Source: Streptomyces phaeoluteigriseus (GTDB taxonomy: Bacteria > Actinomycetota > Actinomycetes > Streptomycetales > Streptomycetaceae). From it: a DNA stretch of 64,000 bases. How positions within the stretch are numbered: the first letter of the stretch is position 1; each line of letters starts with the position of its first letter. The notes below the pieces were generated by a model, which was not told where the DNA came from, made no database searches, and worked only from the letters and a program-made list of their open reading frames with translations. Location of the stretch: positions 1 to 64,000 of the forward strand of contig NZ_MPOH02000006.1 in assembly GCF_001896135.2 (NCBI RefSeq), given 5' to 3'. Positions 1 to 9,900 of this stretch are shown piece after piece. Position numbers and translations under genes: made by a program.

Positions 1-520
1 GCGGAGGACCGCGGGTTGGCGGCGGCCACGATCCGGACGTCGGCGGCAGTCGCAGGGCACCGATCCTGCGCTCGAGCACGAGCCGGAGCAGGGCGGCCTG
101 CACGGCGGGCGGCGCGGTGGACAGTTCGTCCAGGAACAGCAGCCCGCGACCGGCCCGCACCAGCCGCACCGCCCAGTCCGGCGGTGCCATCGGAACCCCG
201 TGCACCGCCGGATCGTCCCCTACGACGGGCAGGCCCGAGAAGTCGGACGGCTCGTGCACGCTGGCGATCACCGTGGTCAGCGGCAGGTCCAGGGACTCGG
301 CGAGCTGGGTCAGGGCCGCGGTCTTGCCGATCCCCGGCTCGCCCCACAGCAGTACGGGCAGGTCAGCGGCCACGGCCAGGGTCAGAGCCTCCAGCTGGAT
401 GTCGGGCCGCGGTTCGGTCGTCGTAGCGCGCAGTACGGCCAACAGCTCGCCGGCCACGTCGAGTTGGGAGGCGGGAGTGGAATCGGTGGCAAGGGCGGGG
501 GCGGGGGTACGCGTGGACAT
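1..520 (-). CDS. MoxR-type AAA ATPase, partial (runs off left edge)
   Basis: The first 173 codons of an AAA+ ATPase are present; the rest lies beyond the window. A Walker A loop, GEPGIGKT, sits near residues 55-63 and a Walker B, LLFLDEL, near residue 127, followed by the start of the second half of the AAA core. MoxR ATPases usually act as chaperone-like motors together with a VWA-domain partner. The ATG at 520 is the first in-frame start. The gene lies 88 bp downstream of the repeat protein on the same strand, so the two are probably co-transcribed. It is a different, second MoxR gene from the one at 10.6-11.8 kb. Family assignment is firm; substrate is unknown. Confidence 0.85.
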   Translation of the reverse strand, partial: MSTRTPAPALATDSTPASQLDVAGELLAVLRATTTEPRPDIQLEALTLAVAADLPVLLWGEPGIGKTAALTQLAESLDLPLTTVIASVHEPSDFSGLPVVGDDPAVHGVPMAPPDWAVRLVRAGRGLLFLDELSTAPPAVQAALLRLVLERRIGALRLPPTSGSWPPPTRGPP

Positions 521-608
521 GTGTGATCACCTTGGGTTCGTGGTGCGACGAGTGAGGGCAGGGCGGGGCCGGGAAGCCCCGAGGGAGGGGTGGGTCGGGT
601 CGTGAGCT

Positions 609-2309
609 TCAGCGGTAGGTGCCGTGTCGTGGGCGCGAGCGGCCCACCCGGGGTCGGCGAACGTCCTCGGGCCGGGTGCGGGCGGGTCCGGTCAGACCGG
701 CCCGGTACAGCCCGTACGTGATCCGCTGCCGCGCGGCCGCCTCCAGGGCGTCCCGCAGCGCGCCGTCGCGCAGCAGTGCGCCAGGACCCAGCAGGCCCTC
801 GACGACGGCCAGCGCGCCGGCGATGTCACCGTGGACGAGGCGTTCGCGGACGCCGGTGAGACAGTCCGGGTGCCGGTGGGCCTCGTCGATGGCCTGGAGG
901 CACGGCAGCGGGGTGCCGGTCAGCGCGACCAGCAACTCCTCCCGCCGGATCTCCTCCGGGTCGTGGTCCAGCGGAGCCAGCACCCCGTCGACCAGGCCGA
1001 TACGGTGCCGGGCGCCCCGGCACTCGACGAGGCGCGGCCGCCCCGCCGGGTCCGGACGACGGCCCGGGCCGGCCGGCACATGACCCGGCACCAGCGCCGA
1101 GGCCACCAAGGGGTGCAGCCGACCGACGTCGATCGCGTCGGCGCGGATCAGCTCCAGGTCGGGCGCCACCCACGTCGCTGCATCGGGCAGGACGGGCAGC
1201 TCGGACGTCGACCCGGAGACCTCGTACAGGAGGGGCCAAGCGGACGCCGAGCCGGATACCTCCCACCGGACGGGCCGCTCGGACGCCGCCGCGGAGACCT
1301 CGTCCCGGACCGGCCGCGCGGATGTCGCCCCGCCGACCTCGTGCCGCACAGGTAGCTCGGACGTCGCCCCGCCGACCCCGTGCCAGACGGGCACAGCGGA
1401 CATCGCCCCGCCGGCCTCCCACCGGGCGGGCGCAGTGGACGTCGACCCGCCAGCCTCGCCCGAGACCGGCAACGCAGACGCCGACCCGCCAGCCTCGCCC
1501 GAGACCGGCAGCTCGGACGCCGACCCGCCGACCTCCGGCACGACACGCGACGCGGATCCCGGAGCCGCCGCATCCTTCCGTACGTCCAGCACCAGCCGGT
1601 GCCGTCCCCCGCACCGCACCAGTACCGGCCCGGTGGGCCGCCGCTCGGCGCGCAGCAGGATCTCCGCCTCGGCCGTCCATCGGCCGACGGCACACCGGTA
1701 CCCGTCCGGGACCGCCGCCGGCACGGCGGGGTGACGGTCGGCGGCCGGTCCGTCGGCCCCGGACCGGCCGCGCAGCTCGTCCGCACGGCTCGCGTCCCAC
1801 AGATGGCGGTGCAGGTCGAAGCGGAACCGACGGCTGGGGCGGGGATGCGGATGGCGGCAGGCGCCGGCGCCGTAGTCCGCGCCGGAGCCGTCCCACAGCG
1901 TGAGGCTGATCCGCTGACCGGAGTCCGCCCAGGCCGGCGGCGTCCGCACGACGAGGTGCACCGGGCTCACGCCGTCCAGGCCCAGGGCGTCGTAGCGGGC
2001 CAGGGTGAGGGTCAGCCCCGGGCGGAGCAGCCCGTCGGGAGCGATCCTCGGCATGTGCCAGCGCAGCAGGTCGGGGGCCAGGCACCGGAGATCGGCCCGG
2101 ATCCGGGCTGCGAGTTCCGGGTGATGGCTGCGTGCCACGGAGCGCAGATTGAGATCGACGTCGAAGCCTGCGGCTGCGCACGCCCCCGCCCAGTCACCGG
2201 CGAGGCGTCGGGCGGTCGCAGTCTCGATCATGGAGGGCGGCACGGCGAACTCGCGCACGCGCAGCCAGAAGGAAAGGCGGGAATCCCCGATCGCGGGTGG
2301 GGTGAGCAT
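609..2309 (-). CDS. Uncharacterised protein with nine 13-residue tandem repeats
   Basis: A protein of 566 residues that I do not recognise. The N-terminal third (to about residue 230) and C-terminal third (from about 375) read as ordinary folded sequence. Between them lie nine perfect-length 13-residue repeats with consensus E-V/A-G/S-G-S/A-x-S-x-x-P-V-x-x. The linker-like composition (Gly, Ser, Ala, Pro) suggests a flexible spacer between two domains. I prefer the ATG at 2309 over the GTG at 2315 because AAGGTGAG lies 5 bases upstream of 2309 and overlaps the GTG. It precedes a MoxR ATPase on the same strand, so a role as partner of that ATPase is a reasonable inference. No catalytic motif was seen. 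Confidence 0.7.
   Translation of the reverse strand: MLTPPAIGDSRLSFWLRVREFAVPPSMIETATARRLAGDWAGACAAAGFDVDLNLRSVARSHHPELAARIRADLRCLAPDLLRWHMPRIAPDGLLRPGLTLTLARYDALGLDGVSPVHLVVRTPPAWADSGQRISLTLWDGSGADYGAGACRHPHPRPSRRFRFDLHRHLWDASRADELRGRSGADGPAADRHPAVPAAVPDGYRCAVGRWTAEAEILLRAERRPTGPVLVRCGGRHRLVLDVRKDAAAPGSASRVVPEVGGSASELPVSGEAGGSASALPVSGEAGGSTSTAPARWEAGGAMSAVPVWHGVGGATSELPVRHEVGGATSARPVRDEVSAAASERPVRWEVSGSASAWPLLYEVSGSTSELPVLPDAATWVAPDLELIRADAIDVGRLHPLVASALVPGHVPAGPGRRPDPAGRPRLVECRGARHRIGLVDGVLAPLDHDPEEIRREELLVALTGTPLPCLQAIDEAHRHPDCLTGVRERLVHGDIAGALAVVEGLLGPGALLRDGALRDALEAAARQRITYGLYRAGLTGPARTRPEDVRRPRVGRSRPRHGTYR
1185..1535 (-). repeat. Nine 39-bp in-frame tandem repeats
   Basis: The segment divides exactly into nine 39-bp units (351 bp) with no interruption. 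Each encodes 13 residues such as EVGGSASELPVSG, EAGGSASALPVSG and EVSGSTSELPVLP. Copies differ by several substitutions, most of them in the last three residues, while the G-G-S-x-S and P-V core is kept. The length is a multiple of three per unit, so copy-number change would keep the frame. Confidence 0.9.
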
Positions 2310-2544
2310 CAGCACTCACCTTGCGCGGTGGGGTCCCCCAATCTGTCAACGGAGTCAGTTGTCATCGTGATGATCGTAGCGTTCACCCGCCCGGCTGTGC
2401 CAGACGCTTTTCACCCAGTCCGACGCTGCACCCCTGAGCGCCTTCGCCGGCACCCACCGTCACCGGACCGCCGTCCCGCCCCCTTGCGGCCCCGCGCGAC
2501 GGAGCCGACGGTGGAGGCACAGGGCGGGCGGCGAGGAGCGGGCG

Positions 2545-3018
2545 ATGACGCACGGTGGTGGCGGGGCGGACCGCGAACGACGGCTGTTCGCGGAGGCCGA
2601 CGAAGGCGGCGCCCTGGCGGCGCCGGTGTCCGAGCGAGCGCCGGTGGCGGACCGTACGCGAGAACCCCAGCGGGGACGGGGACGCGTGGTCGTACTTCAC
2701 CCACGACCAGGTCCGCTCACCCCCGTCTTCCCGCGCGACTGTGACGGTCGCCGCCCCGTGCACCGCGCACAACCCGTGTTCGCCAAGGATCCGCACCGGA
2801 AGGACCTCCTCCTCGTCCACGAGCACTTCCACGGCGGCAACGGCGCGGGGTTCGGCGCCTCCCACCGGACCGGCCGGACCGGGCTCGTCGCGGCCACCGC
2901 GACCCTGTGCCACAGCCACAGCCACAGCCACAGCCACGGCCACGGCACCGACGACCGGCGCCGCGGCGGACGGGAGTCCCTCAAGTCGGTGCGCGGACGC
3001 GGGGAGCCGCTGTCATGA
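2545..3018 (+). pseudogene. Gutted MGH-type (GH63-like) glucosidase remnant
   Basis: An SD-like GAGGAG precedes the ATG at 2545. The first frame reads ADRERRLFAEADEGG; the sequence then continues one base out of frame as RWRTVRENPSGDGDAWSYF and THDQVRS (2642-2719). These match what I recall as the N-terminus of the MGH1/GH63-like glycosidases (TVRED...GDAW.YF.HD.ARSRAYRW). From about 2730 the first frame resumes with residues typical of the extreme C-terminus of the same family: RRPV, then DPHRKDLLLVHEHFHGG and GAGFGASHRTGRTGLVA. About 750 residues of the roughly 880-residue enzyme, including the catalytic core, are missing. The remnant ends in a His-Ser/His-Gly tail, and its TGA overlaps the ATG of the amylase gene. 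It cannot be functional. Confidence 0.75.
2911..2946 (+). repeat. CACAGC hexamer microsatellite
   Basis: Four perfect CACAGC units are followed by two CACGGC units. In the remnant's first frame they encode (His-Ser)4(His-Gly)2. They lie just after the glucosidase C-terminal homology and before the amylase start. Confidence 0.85.
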
Positions 3019-4462
3019 CGGTGATCCACGAGATCAACACCCCCGTCTGGCTGACGGAGTTGAGCGAGCGATACGGGCGCCGCGTCACTCTGGGCGAGGT
3101 GCCCGGCGAGGTCTGGGACGGGATCGCCCTGCCGGGCATCGACACCGTCTGGCTGATGGGCGTCTGGGAACGCAGCCCGGCCGGTCTGCGGATCGCGCTG
3201 CGCGACGACGCCCTGGTGGCGTCGTTGCGCGCGGCCCTGCCCGGCCTCACCGAGGCGGACATCGCCGGCTCCCCGTACTGCGTACGGAACTACGTCGTCG
3301 ACGAGTCCCTCGGCGGACCGGACGGGCTGGCCGCCGCCCGCTCCCAACTGGCCGCCCGTGGCATGCGGTTGATCCTCGACCACGTGCCCAACCACGTGGC
3401 CCCCGACCACCCCTGGCTCACCACGCACCCGGCCCGTCTGATCCGGGGCACCGCCGACGACCTGTCCCGCGCGCCGCAGGCCTACGTCGAGGTCGGCGGG
3501 CGGATCTACGCCCGTGGCCGCGACCCGTACTTCCCGCCGTGGCCCGACGTCGTCCAGCTCAACGCCTTCAGCGACGACCTGCGCCGGGCTACCGTGGACA
3601 CGCTGGTCTCCATCGGCGAGCAGGCGGACGGCGTGCGCTGCGACATGGCGATGCTGATGATGAACGACGTCTTCGCCAAGACCTGGGGCGAGGCCGCGGG
3701 ACCGGTACCCGCCGAGGACTTCTGGCCGTACGTCGTCCCGCGCGTCCGCGCCCGCCACCCGGACCTGCTCCTCGTCGCCGAGGTGTACTGGGACCGCGAA
3801 CACGCCCTCCAGCAGCAGGGTTTCGACCACTGCTACGACAAGCGGCTGTACGACCGTCTGCTCCACGAGGACGCCGAAGCCGTCCGCGCCCATCTGCGGG
3901 CCGGCCCACCCACCAGCGCGGCCTCGTCCGCTTCCTGGAGAACCACGACGAACCCCGGGCCGCCGCGACCCTGCCGGGGGAGCGGGGACGGGCGACGGCC
4001 CTCACCGTCGCCACCCTGCCCGGCGCGACGCTCTGGCACGAGGGCCAGTTCGAGGGCCGGCGCGTACGCCCGCCGGTCTTCCTCTCCCGCCGGCCGGCCG
4101 AACCGGCCGACGAGACACTGCGCGACTTCTACGGCCGGCTGCTGCGGGCCGCCAAGGCCGTCCGCCGGGGCGAGTGGCGGCTGTCGACGCCGACCGGCGG
4201 GCCGGACGGCGACAGCCACAGCGCGCTGCTCAGCTGGACCTGGACCCACCCGGACGCGCGCCACCTGGTCGTCGTCAACCACTCCGACCGCCCGGTCCAG
4301 GCACGGCTGGCCCTCCCCTGGGACGACCTGCGGGGCCGCACGCTCCGCCTGACCGACCTGCTCACCTCAACGACGTACGACCGCGAGGGCGACGAACTGG
4401 CCGACCGGGGCCTGTTCGTGGACCTCGGGCCCTGGGCGGGGCATCTGTTCCAGGTGCCCTGA
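3015..4462 (+). pseudogene. GH13 alpha-amylase family protein, frameshifted
   Basis: All four GH13 signature regions are readable: DHVPNH (near residue 121), GVRCDMAML with the nucleophile Asp (near 206), LLVAEVYWD with the acid/base Glu (near 253) and FLENHDEPR (near 308). The last one is in a different frame. At about 3903-3908 the frame breaks in GGCCCACCC; adding one C restores HLRAGPTHQRGL and a continuous protein of about 482 residues. The protein lacks a signal peptide, so a cytoplasmic alpha-glucan or maltose-related role fits. It starts at the ATG overlapping the stop of the glucosidase remnant. The break may be a sequencing error, since the rest is intact; if real, region IV and the C-terminal beta domain are lost. 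Confidence 0.8.
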
Positions 4463-4474
4463 CGGGAAGCGGGC

Positions 4475-5019
4475 TCAGCCCATGGTCTTCGCGCCGTCCA
4501 GGGACTCGCGGATGATGTCGGCGTGGCCCGCGTGCTGGGAGGTCTCGGCGATCACGTGCAGCAGCACCCGGCGGGCCGACCACTCCTTGCCCGGCGCGAA
4601 CCACGGCGCCGACGGCAGAGGGTGCGCCGCGTCGAGGTCGGGCAGGGACGCGACCAGCTCGTCGGTACGGCCGGCCACCTCGGCGTACGTCTCGAGCACC
4701 TCCGCCAGCGTCTCGCCCGGCAGCATCCGGAACTCGTCGCCCGCCGCGCGAAGTCCTCCTCCGTCATGTTGTCGAAGTCGCCCATCGACGACGGACCGTC
4801 CACGATGAAGGAGACCCAGTTCCGCTCGACGGAGGTCACGTGCTTGATCAGGCCGCCGATGCACAGCTCGCTGGCGGTGGTCCGCAGCCCGGCCTGCTCG
4901 TCGGTCAGACCGTTGGCGGTGAAGCGCAGGAAGCCGCGGTGCTTGGCCAGGGTCTCCAGCAGGTCGGCGCGCTCGCCGGTGAGGGCCGGGGCAGGGGCGG
5001 TGGGGTTGTTCTGGGACAT
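4475..5019 (-). pseudogene. DinB/mycothiol-transferase-like protein, frameshifted
   Basis: The first frame reads MSQNNPTAPAPALTGERADL through NMTEEDFARR. The second resumes with GDEFRMLPGETLAEVLETYA and ends with HVIAETSQHAGHADIIRESL, the His-rich last helix typical of the DinB/DUF664 four-helix fold. Members are metal-binding thiol-S-transferase-like enzymes; the substrate cannot be told. GGAGAC lies 5 bases before the ATG at 5019. One base is missing at about 4739-4750; with it restored the protein is about 181 residues, a normal family length. It is convergent with the amylase (12-bp gap). Confidence 0.8.
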
Positions 5020-5122
5020 GGCGGGTCTCCGTCTCCGTGGGGCGTGTTGCGCGTTCGTGGACCACGTTAGGAGGGATACAGGTCAGTTCCTGACCTAAAG
5101 GAGCGGGAACCCTGGGCGGCCC

Positions 5123-6933
5123 TCACACCGGAACAGTGCTCACCCCCCAGGCCTGCGCGCACAGCGCCCGTTCGACCTCGCCGGTGTACACCGCCGCCGC
5201 CAGCCACGCGCCCGCGAATCGGTCGGAGTCGGACGGCAGGAGCCGTCCGAACGTGTCACGCGCGCGGTCCGCCGCGGCGGCGTGCAGCTCGTCGAGAAGG
5301 TCCCCCGCCGTCCCGAGCCCCACGCGGCGCAGCCGGGCCCCGTCGCCCGCCGCACCCCCCGGGAAGGCCAGCACACGGCGGCCTCCCGAAACGGCCTGAT
5401 GGACCCGCCGGCGCAGCAGGTGCAGCGGGGCCTCGTCCACGACCGGAACCGGAGCGGCGGCCGGGGCCTTCCCCGCGGGCAGGTCGGCGTGCTGGAGCCG
5501 GTCGAGACCCAGGTCGACCCGGGCGGCCGGGTCGCTCGGGTGCTCGGTGGCCAGCAGCAGCGCGCGGGGGAGCGGTCCGGACGCCAGACGGGCGACGACC
5601 CGCAGCCGCATGCCGCCGGCCGCCGCCAGCAGACGCAGATTGTCGCGGTACGGCAGGGCGGGAGCGTCATGCGCCGTGGCAAGCCGCAGCGGCAGGCCCG
5701 CGCAGTCGGCCAGCAGACAGTCGCCCGTCGCCTCCCGGACCGTGCCCATGAGCCTCACGTCGAGGAACAGCAGGTCATGGCCGCCGCCGAGAGCCCGCGC
5801 CACCTGGTCGGCGACGGGTACGGCCCACAGCCGGTCGAGCGGCTCGCCGCGCCACGCGGCGCCGGACGCGCGCACCGCCCGTACCCCCGCCCCCGCGCCG
5901 AGGCGGCCCGTGGGTGAAACCGTGGCGCCCGACACGGCGAGTCCCGCGCGCGCCAGCTCACGGTGCGTCAGGGACGTGTCGCCGATCCGCACGGCACGGT
6001 CGGCGGCGCCGGTGGCGCGGCCGGGGCCGCCGGGTGCCACGTCGGACACCGTGTGGAGGCGGCCCTCGGCGTCGGCGGTCCAGGTGACCGCACCCGCGTA
6101 CCCGGTGGTCGTGAGCACCGGCTCGGAGAACAGGCCGTACAGCCGCAGGGAGCCGTCCGGGCGGTACGGCTGCCGTGCCGTGCCGCGCAGTTCGGCCAGG
6201 TCGCACCCGTGGCGTGGGGAAGGCGGTGGGCCACGCCGAGGGCGCCACCGAGTGCGTCCGCGAGGTCGGCGAGACGGTACGCCGGGTCGGCGGACCGTGC
6301 CGCGCGCACCCCGGTGACCACGGAGACCGCGGCGGCCGAGGCCCGGGGGAGACCCGCGAGGCGCGCGGTGTGCGCGGCGCGCAGCAGCTCCGCCTGGAGC
6401 ACGGCACCGGACCCGTCCGTGCCGGCCTCCAGGACTGCGGCCGCAGCGGCGAACACCGCACGGGCGGCGGCACGTTCCTCGGGTCCGGCGGTCTCGGGCT
6501 GCTCCTGCCGCGTCTCCCGTGTCGCGTCCGCGGGCTCGTCCGCGGGCGGGCTCGGTGGTGTGTCGTCCGCGACCGGCGCGGCCGAGGCGGCGGCCGCGCG
6601 GTGCAGACAGTCCGGCGCCAGCAGGCACCCGCAGCGGATGGCGTCCACGCGGGTCACCGTCCCGCCGGGGGCGTGCAGTTCGAGGTCGGTGTCGTCGTCG
6701 ACGGCGATCCGCACGGTGTCGCCGTCGCGCACCACCGGACGGGCCGCGAGCTTGGCGACCCCGGCGTCCAGCCGCTTGCGGAGCCGGGGAGACAGCGCCC
6801 CGACCAGCTCGGCGGTGACGGACGGGGCGACCGGAGGCAGCCCCGGGCCGGGTCGGTCCATAGACGGGTCCGGGCCGGGTCGGTCCGGAGACGGGTCCGG
6901 GCCGGGTCGGTCCGGAGGCAGGTCCGGGCTCAT
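5123..6933 (-). pseudogene. SWIM zinc-finger protein, frameshifted
   Basis: A protein of about 603 residues once one missing base at about 6205-6210 is restored (HATG then CDLAELRGTARQPYRPDG). It has a Pro/Asp/Gly-rich N-terminal repeat and then the SWIM motif CGCLLAPDCLH (CxC...CxH, residues about 98-109), which binds zinc and is used for DNA or protein contact. The remaining 490 residues are conserved-looking but unrecognised. Its ATG at 6933 overlaps the stop of the DUF5682-VWA gene (ATGA), so the two are translationally coupled. It is the last gene of the five-gene minus operon and corresponds by order to E. coli yehQ, also a SWIM protein. The frameshift may be an error. Confidence 0.75.
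6845..6925 (-). repeat. Three 27-bp direct repeats in the SWIM gene N-terminus
   Basis: Three head-to-tail 27-bp units beginning GGGCCGGGTCGGTCC on the plus strand fill this 81-bp stretch exactly. They encode DRPGPDPSP-like nonapeptides directly after the start codon. Confidence 0.9.
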
Positions 6934-9900
6934 GCGATCTTCTCCCCTACCCAGCGGGCGAGTTCGAGCGGACTGAGGGCGGCCACCGGCATGCCCGCGG
7001 CGACGAGCTGACCGGCGACCCCCGTGGAGTAGCGGGGCCGCCCCGTGTCGTCGAGGCTCGCGCAGCCCAGGACGTGACAGCCGGCCCCGACGAGTGCTCG
7101 GACCTCGGCGAGCAGCCCGCCGAGCGGATAGCCCTCCTCGAAGTCGCTGACGACCACCACGAGGGTGCGCGAGGGCACGGTGACCAGCTCGCGGGCGTGC
7201 CGCAGGCCGGCCGCGATGTGCGTGCCGCCGCCCACGCTGACCTCCAGCAGCAGCGACAGCGGGTCCTCCACGTGCCCGGTGAGGTCGATGACCTCGGTGG
7301 AGAAGGCCAGGAAGTGCGTGGACAGGGTCGGCACCCCGGCCAGTACCGACGCCGTGAGCGCTGCCCAGACCGTGGACGCCTCCATGGACCCCGACACGTC
7401 CGTGACCAGGATCAGCCGCCAGTCGGCGGACCGACGCGCACGCGTGCGGAACACCGGGTGTTCGGGGACGACCTGGACCGTGCCGTCGGGGGCACGGCGC
7501 GCGGTCGTCAGGTTGGCGCGCAGCGTGCGGGGCAGGTCGAGGCCGCCGCCCGGACGTCTGCTGGGGCGCGGCAGGGCCGTCCCGTGCAGGGCGGGCCGCA
7601 GCCGGGTGGCCAGTTCCCGGGTCAGGGCCTCGACCAGCCGCCGGACCAGCGGACGCAGTGCCGCCAGCCGGGCCTCGGGCAGGCCGCCCGCGTGGCGCAG
7701 CACCGTGCGCAGCAGGTCGACCGAGGGGCGGACGCTGTCCGCGTCCAACTCGGCGAGCACGTCCTTGCGGCCAGAGGCGGCGGCCGCCGCCAGCACCTCC
7801 TCGCGGACGCCCGGACCGAACAGCACCGCCAGTTCCTCCGACCACTCCCGCACACCGGGATACGGCACCTCCCGGCCGCCGCCCGAGCCCGGCCCGGTCA
7901 GCTCCCCGCGGCTGCCCTCCCCGCGCCCACTGCCGTACAGCTCGTCCAGTGCGGTCGCCAACGATGCCGCGGAGGAGGGGAGTTGATCCTTCCGGCGACC
8001 CAGGACGAGCCGCCAGCGATCCCCGGGGGCGAGCAGAGCGCCCTCGGTCCGAGGTGCGGCGGTCCCGCCCTCGGCCGCGGACCCGGCATCCGTCGGGGCG
8101 GGCGCGGGCAGCAGCCCCAGCGTCCGCAGGGTCTCGCGCGCGGCGAGGTCCGCCCGCGTCCAGGCGGCGAGCGCGGCCGGGCCGACACCGCCGGTGTCCG
8201 CGAGGTGCGCCACGCCGAGGCGCTCCTCGACGGCCGCCAGCAGCCGGTCGCGGGCGGCGGGGCTGAGGACGTCGAAGCCACCGCGCAGCGCCGGCAGCCG
8301 GTCGAGGAACTCCCTGTCGGGCAGCTCCGCGACCCGGTCGAGCAGAGGCTCCAGCGCGGGCGCCGCGGCCTCCAGCAGGGGACCGGCGGCGGTCAGCAGC
8401 CCGCCGAGCCGCGCGGTGAGCGCGGCCCGCGAGTCCGGGTCGACGGCCGCGTCCACCCAGGAGGCCACCCGGTCCCCGAACACCCGCGGATCCTCCTGCC
8501 CGAGCAGCACGCGCACGGCCCCGGCGGCGCCGCGCATCAGCGGGGAGCCGTCGGCGGCCAGCCGGGCGAGGGCGTCGGTGAGCCGGATGCCGCCCAGCGC
8601 GTCGGCCCGGTGGGCGAGTTCGAGCAGGGCGTGGGCGTCCGCCGGGTCCTCGGAGCCGGTCAGGCCGTCCACCTGGCGTACCGCCGCCGAAGTGAGCAGC
8701 CCGGCCACGCCCACCGCCCGCGCCGTACGGTCCTCGTCATGGCCGAGACCGGGGATGTGACCGGCCCGCAGCCGGTCCAGCAGGGCGAGTCCGGCGAGCA
8801 GTTCGGGCAGGGTACCGGCGAGGGGGAGCGTGTCGGCGATGTCGGCGAGCCGCTCGTCCGCGAGCGCGGTCAGGCCGCACTCGGCGGCCCCCGCCAGCCC
8901 GTCGAGAGCCTGGGCGGCGGTCGGCCCGCCCTCGTCACCCTCCAGGCGCCGCCGCTCGCGCAACACCCCTTCGGCGGCCTGGGCGGCGGTGACCCCGCGC
9001 ACCCCGGCCGCGGTGAGCATGGCCGCCGTCGCGGGCGTCCAGCGCACCTCCCAGCGCGAGGTGACCGCCTCGGCACCGCCCGCGCCGACGACCTCCTTCG
9101 CCTCCCCGTACGGCACCCCGCACACCGCCAGCCGGCGCAGCAGCAGCTCACGGCGCCGGTCGAGGTCGGAGCGCAGCGGGTCCAGACGCAGATCCCGCAC
9201 CGCACCGGGCACCCCGTCCCCCGGTCCGGGCAGGCCCAGTTCCGCCACCTCGGCCTCCACCGCGGGGGCCAGACCGCAGCGCGGCGCGTCCGGCGCGGGC
9301 CGTCCGGTGCGGGTGCCGACGAGCACCCGCTCCATCGCCCGCGCCACGGCGCGCCCCCGCCCGTACGGCTCACCCTGCGTCAGGACCGTCTGCACGGCCT
9401 CCACCAGCTCACCCCGGCCCGCCGCGGGCAGCCCGCGCAGCCGGGCCAGATCGGAGGCGAGCCGGACGATCTCCCGCGCGTCGGCGGGCCCCGACGGGTG
9501 GCCGAGGCTCCGCAGCTCGGCACAGACACGGACGGCCGCCCGCGTCAACGCCTCCTCCAGCGCCTCGGGATCCCCCGCCGCGCGCAGGACCATGTCCTGC
9601 CACTCCGGGTCCCGGATGCCCGCCGGATAGCCGGACCGCTCGTCCAGCAGGGCGTAGGTGTAGGGGATGAGGGACGTGGTCCACACGGGGCGGTTCCCGT
9701 CGGCGGCGGCTCCCGCGGCCTTCCCGGTCCCCCCGTCCTTCCCGGTCCCCCCGTCCTTCCCGGTCCTCCTGGCCTCCCCGGTCTCCCTGTCCCTCCCGGC
9801 CTCTCCTGCCTCCCCGGCCTGTTCGGCCTCGTCCGGGTGCTGCCCCGTCAGCGCCGGGGCGTGGAAGGCCCCGACCACCACGGCGGCCCGCTCCCCGCCC

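Noticed and set aside
1185..1535. CRISPR or non-coding minisatellite
   Set aside because: The unit is 39 bp with no spacers and stays in frame within a long coding region.
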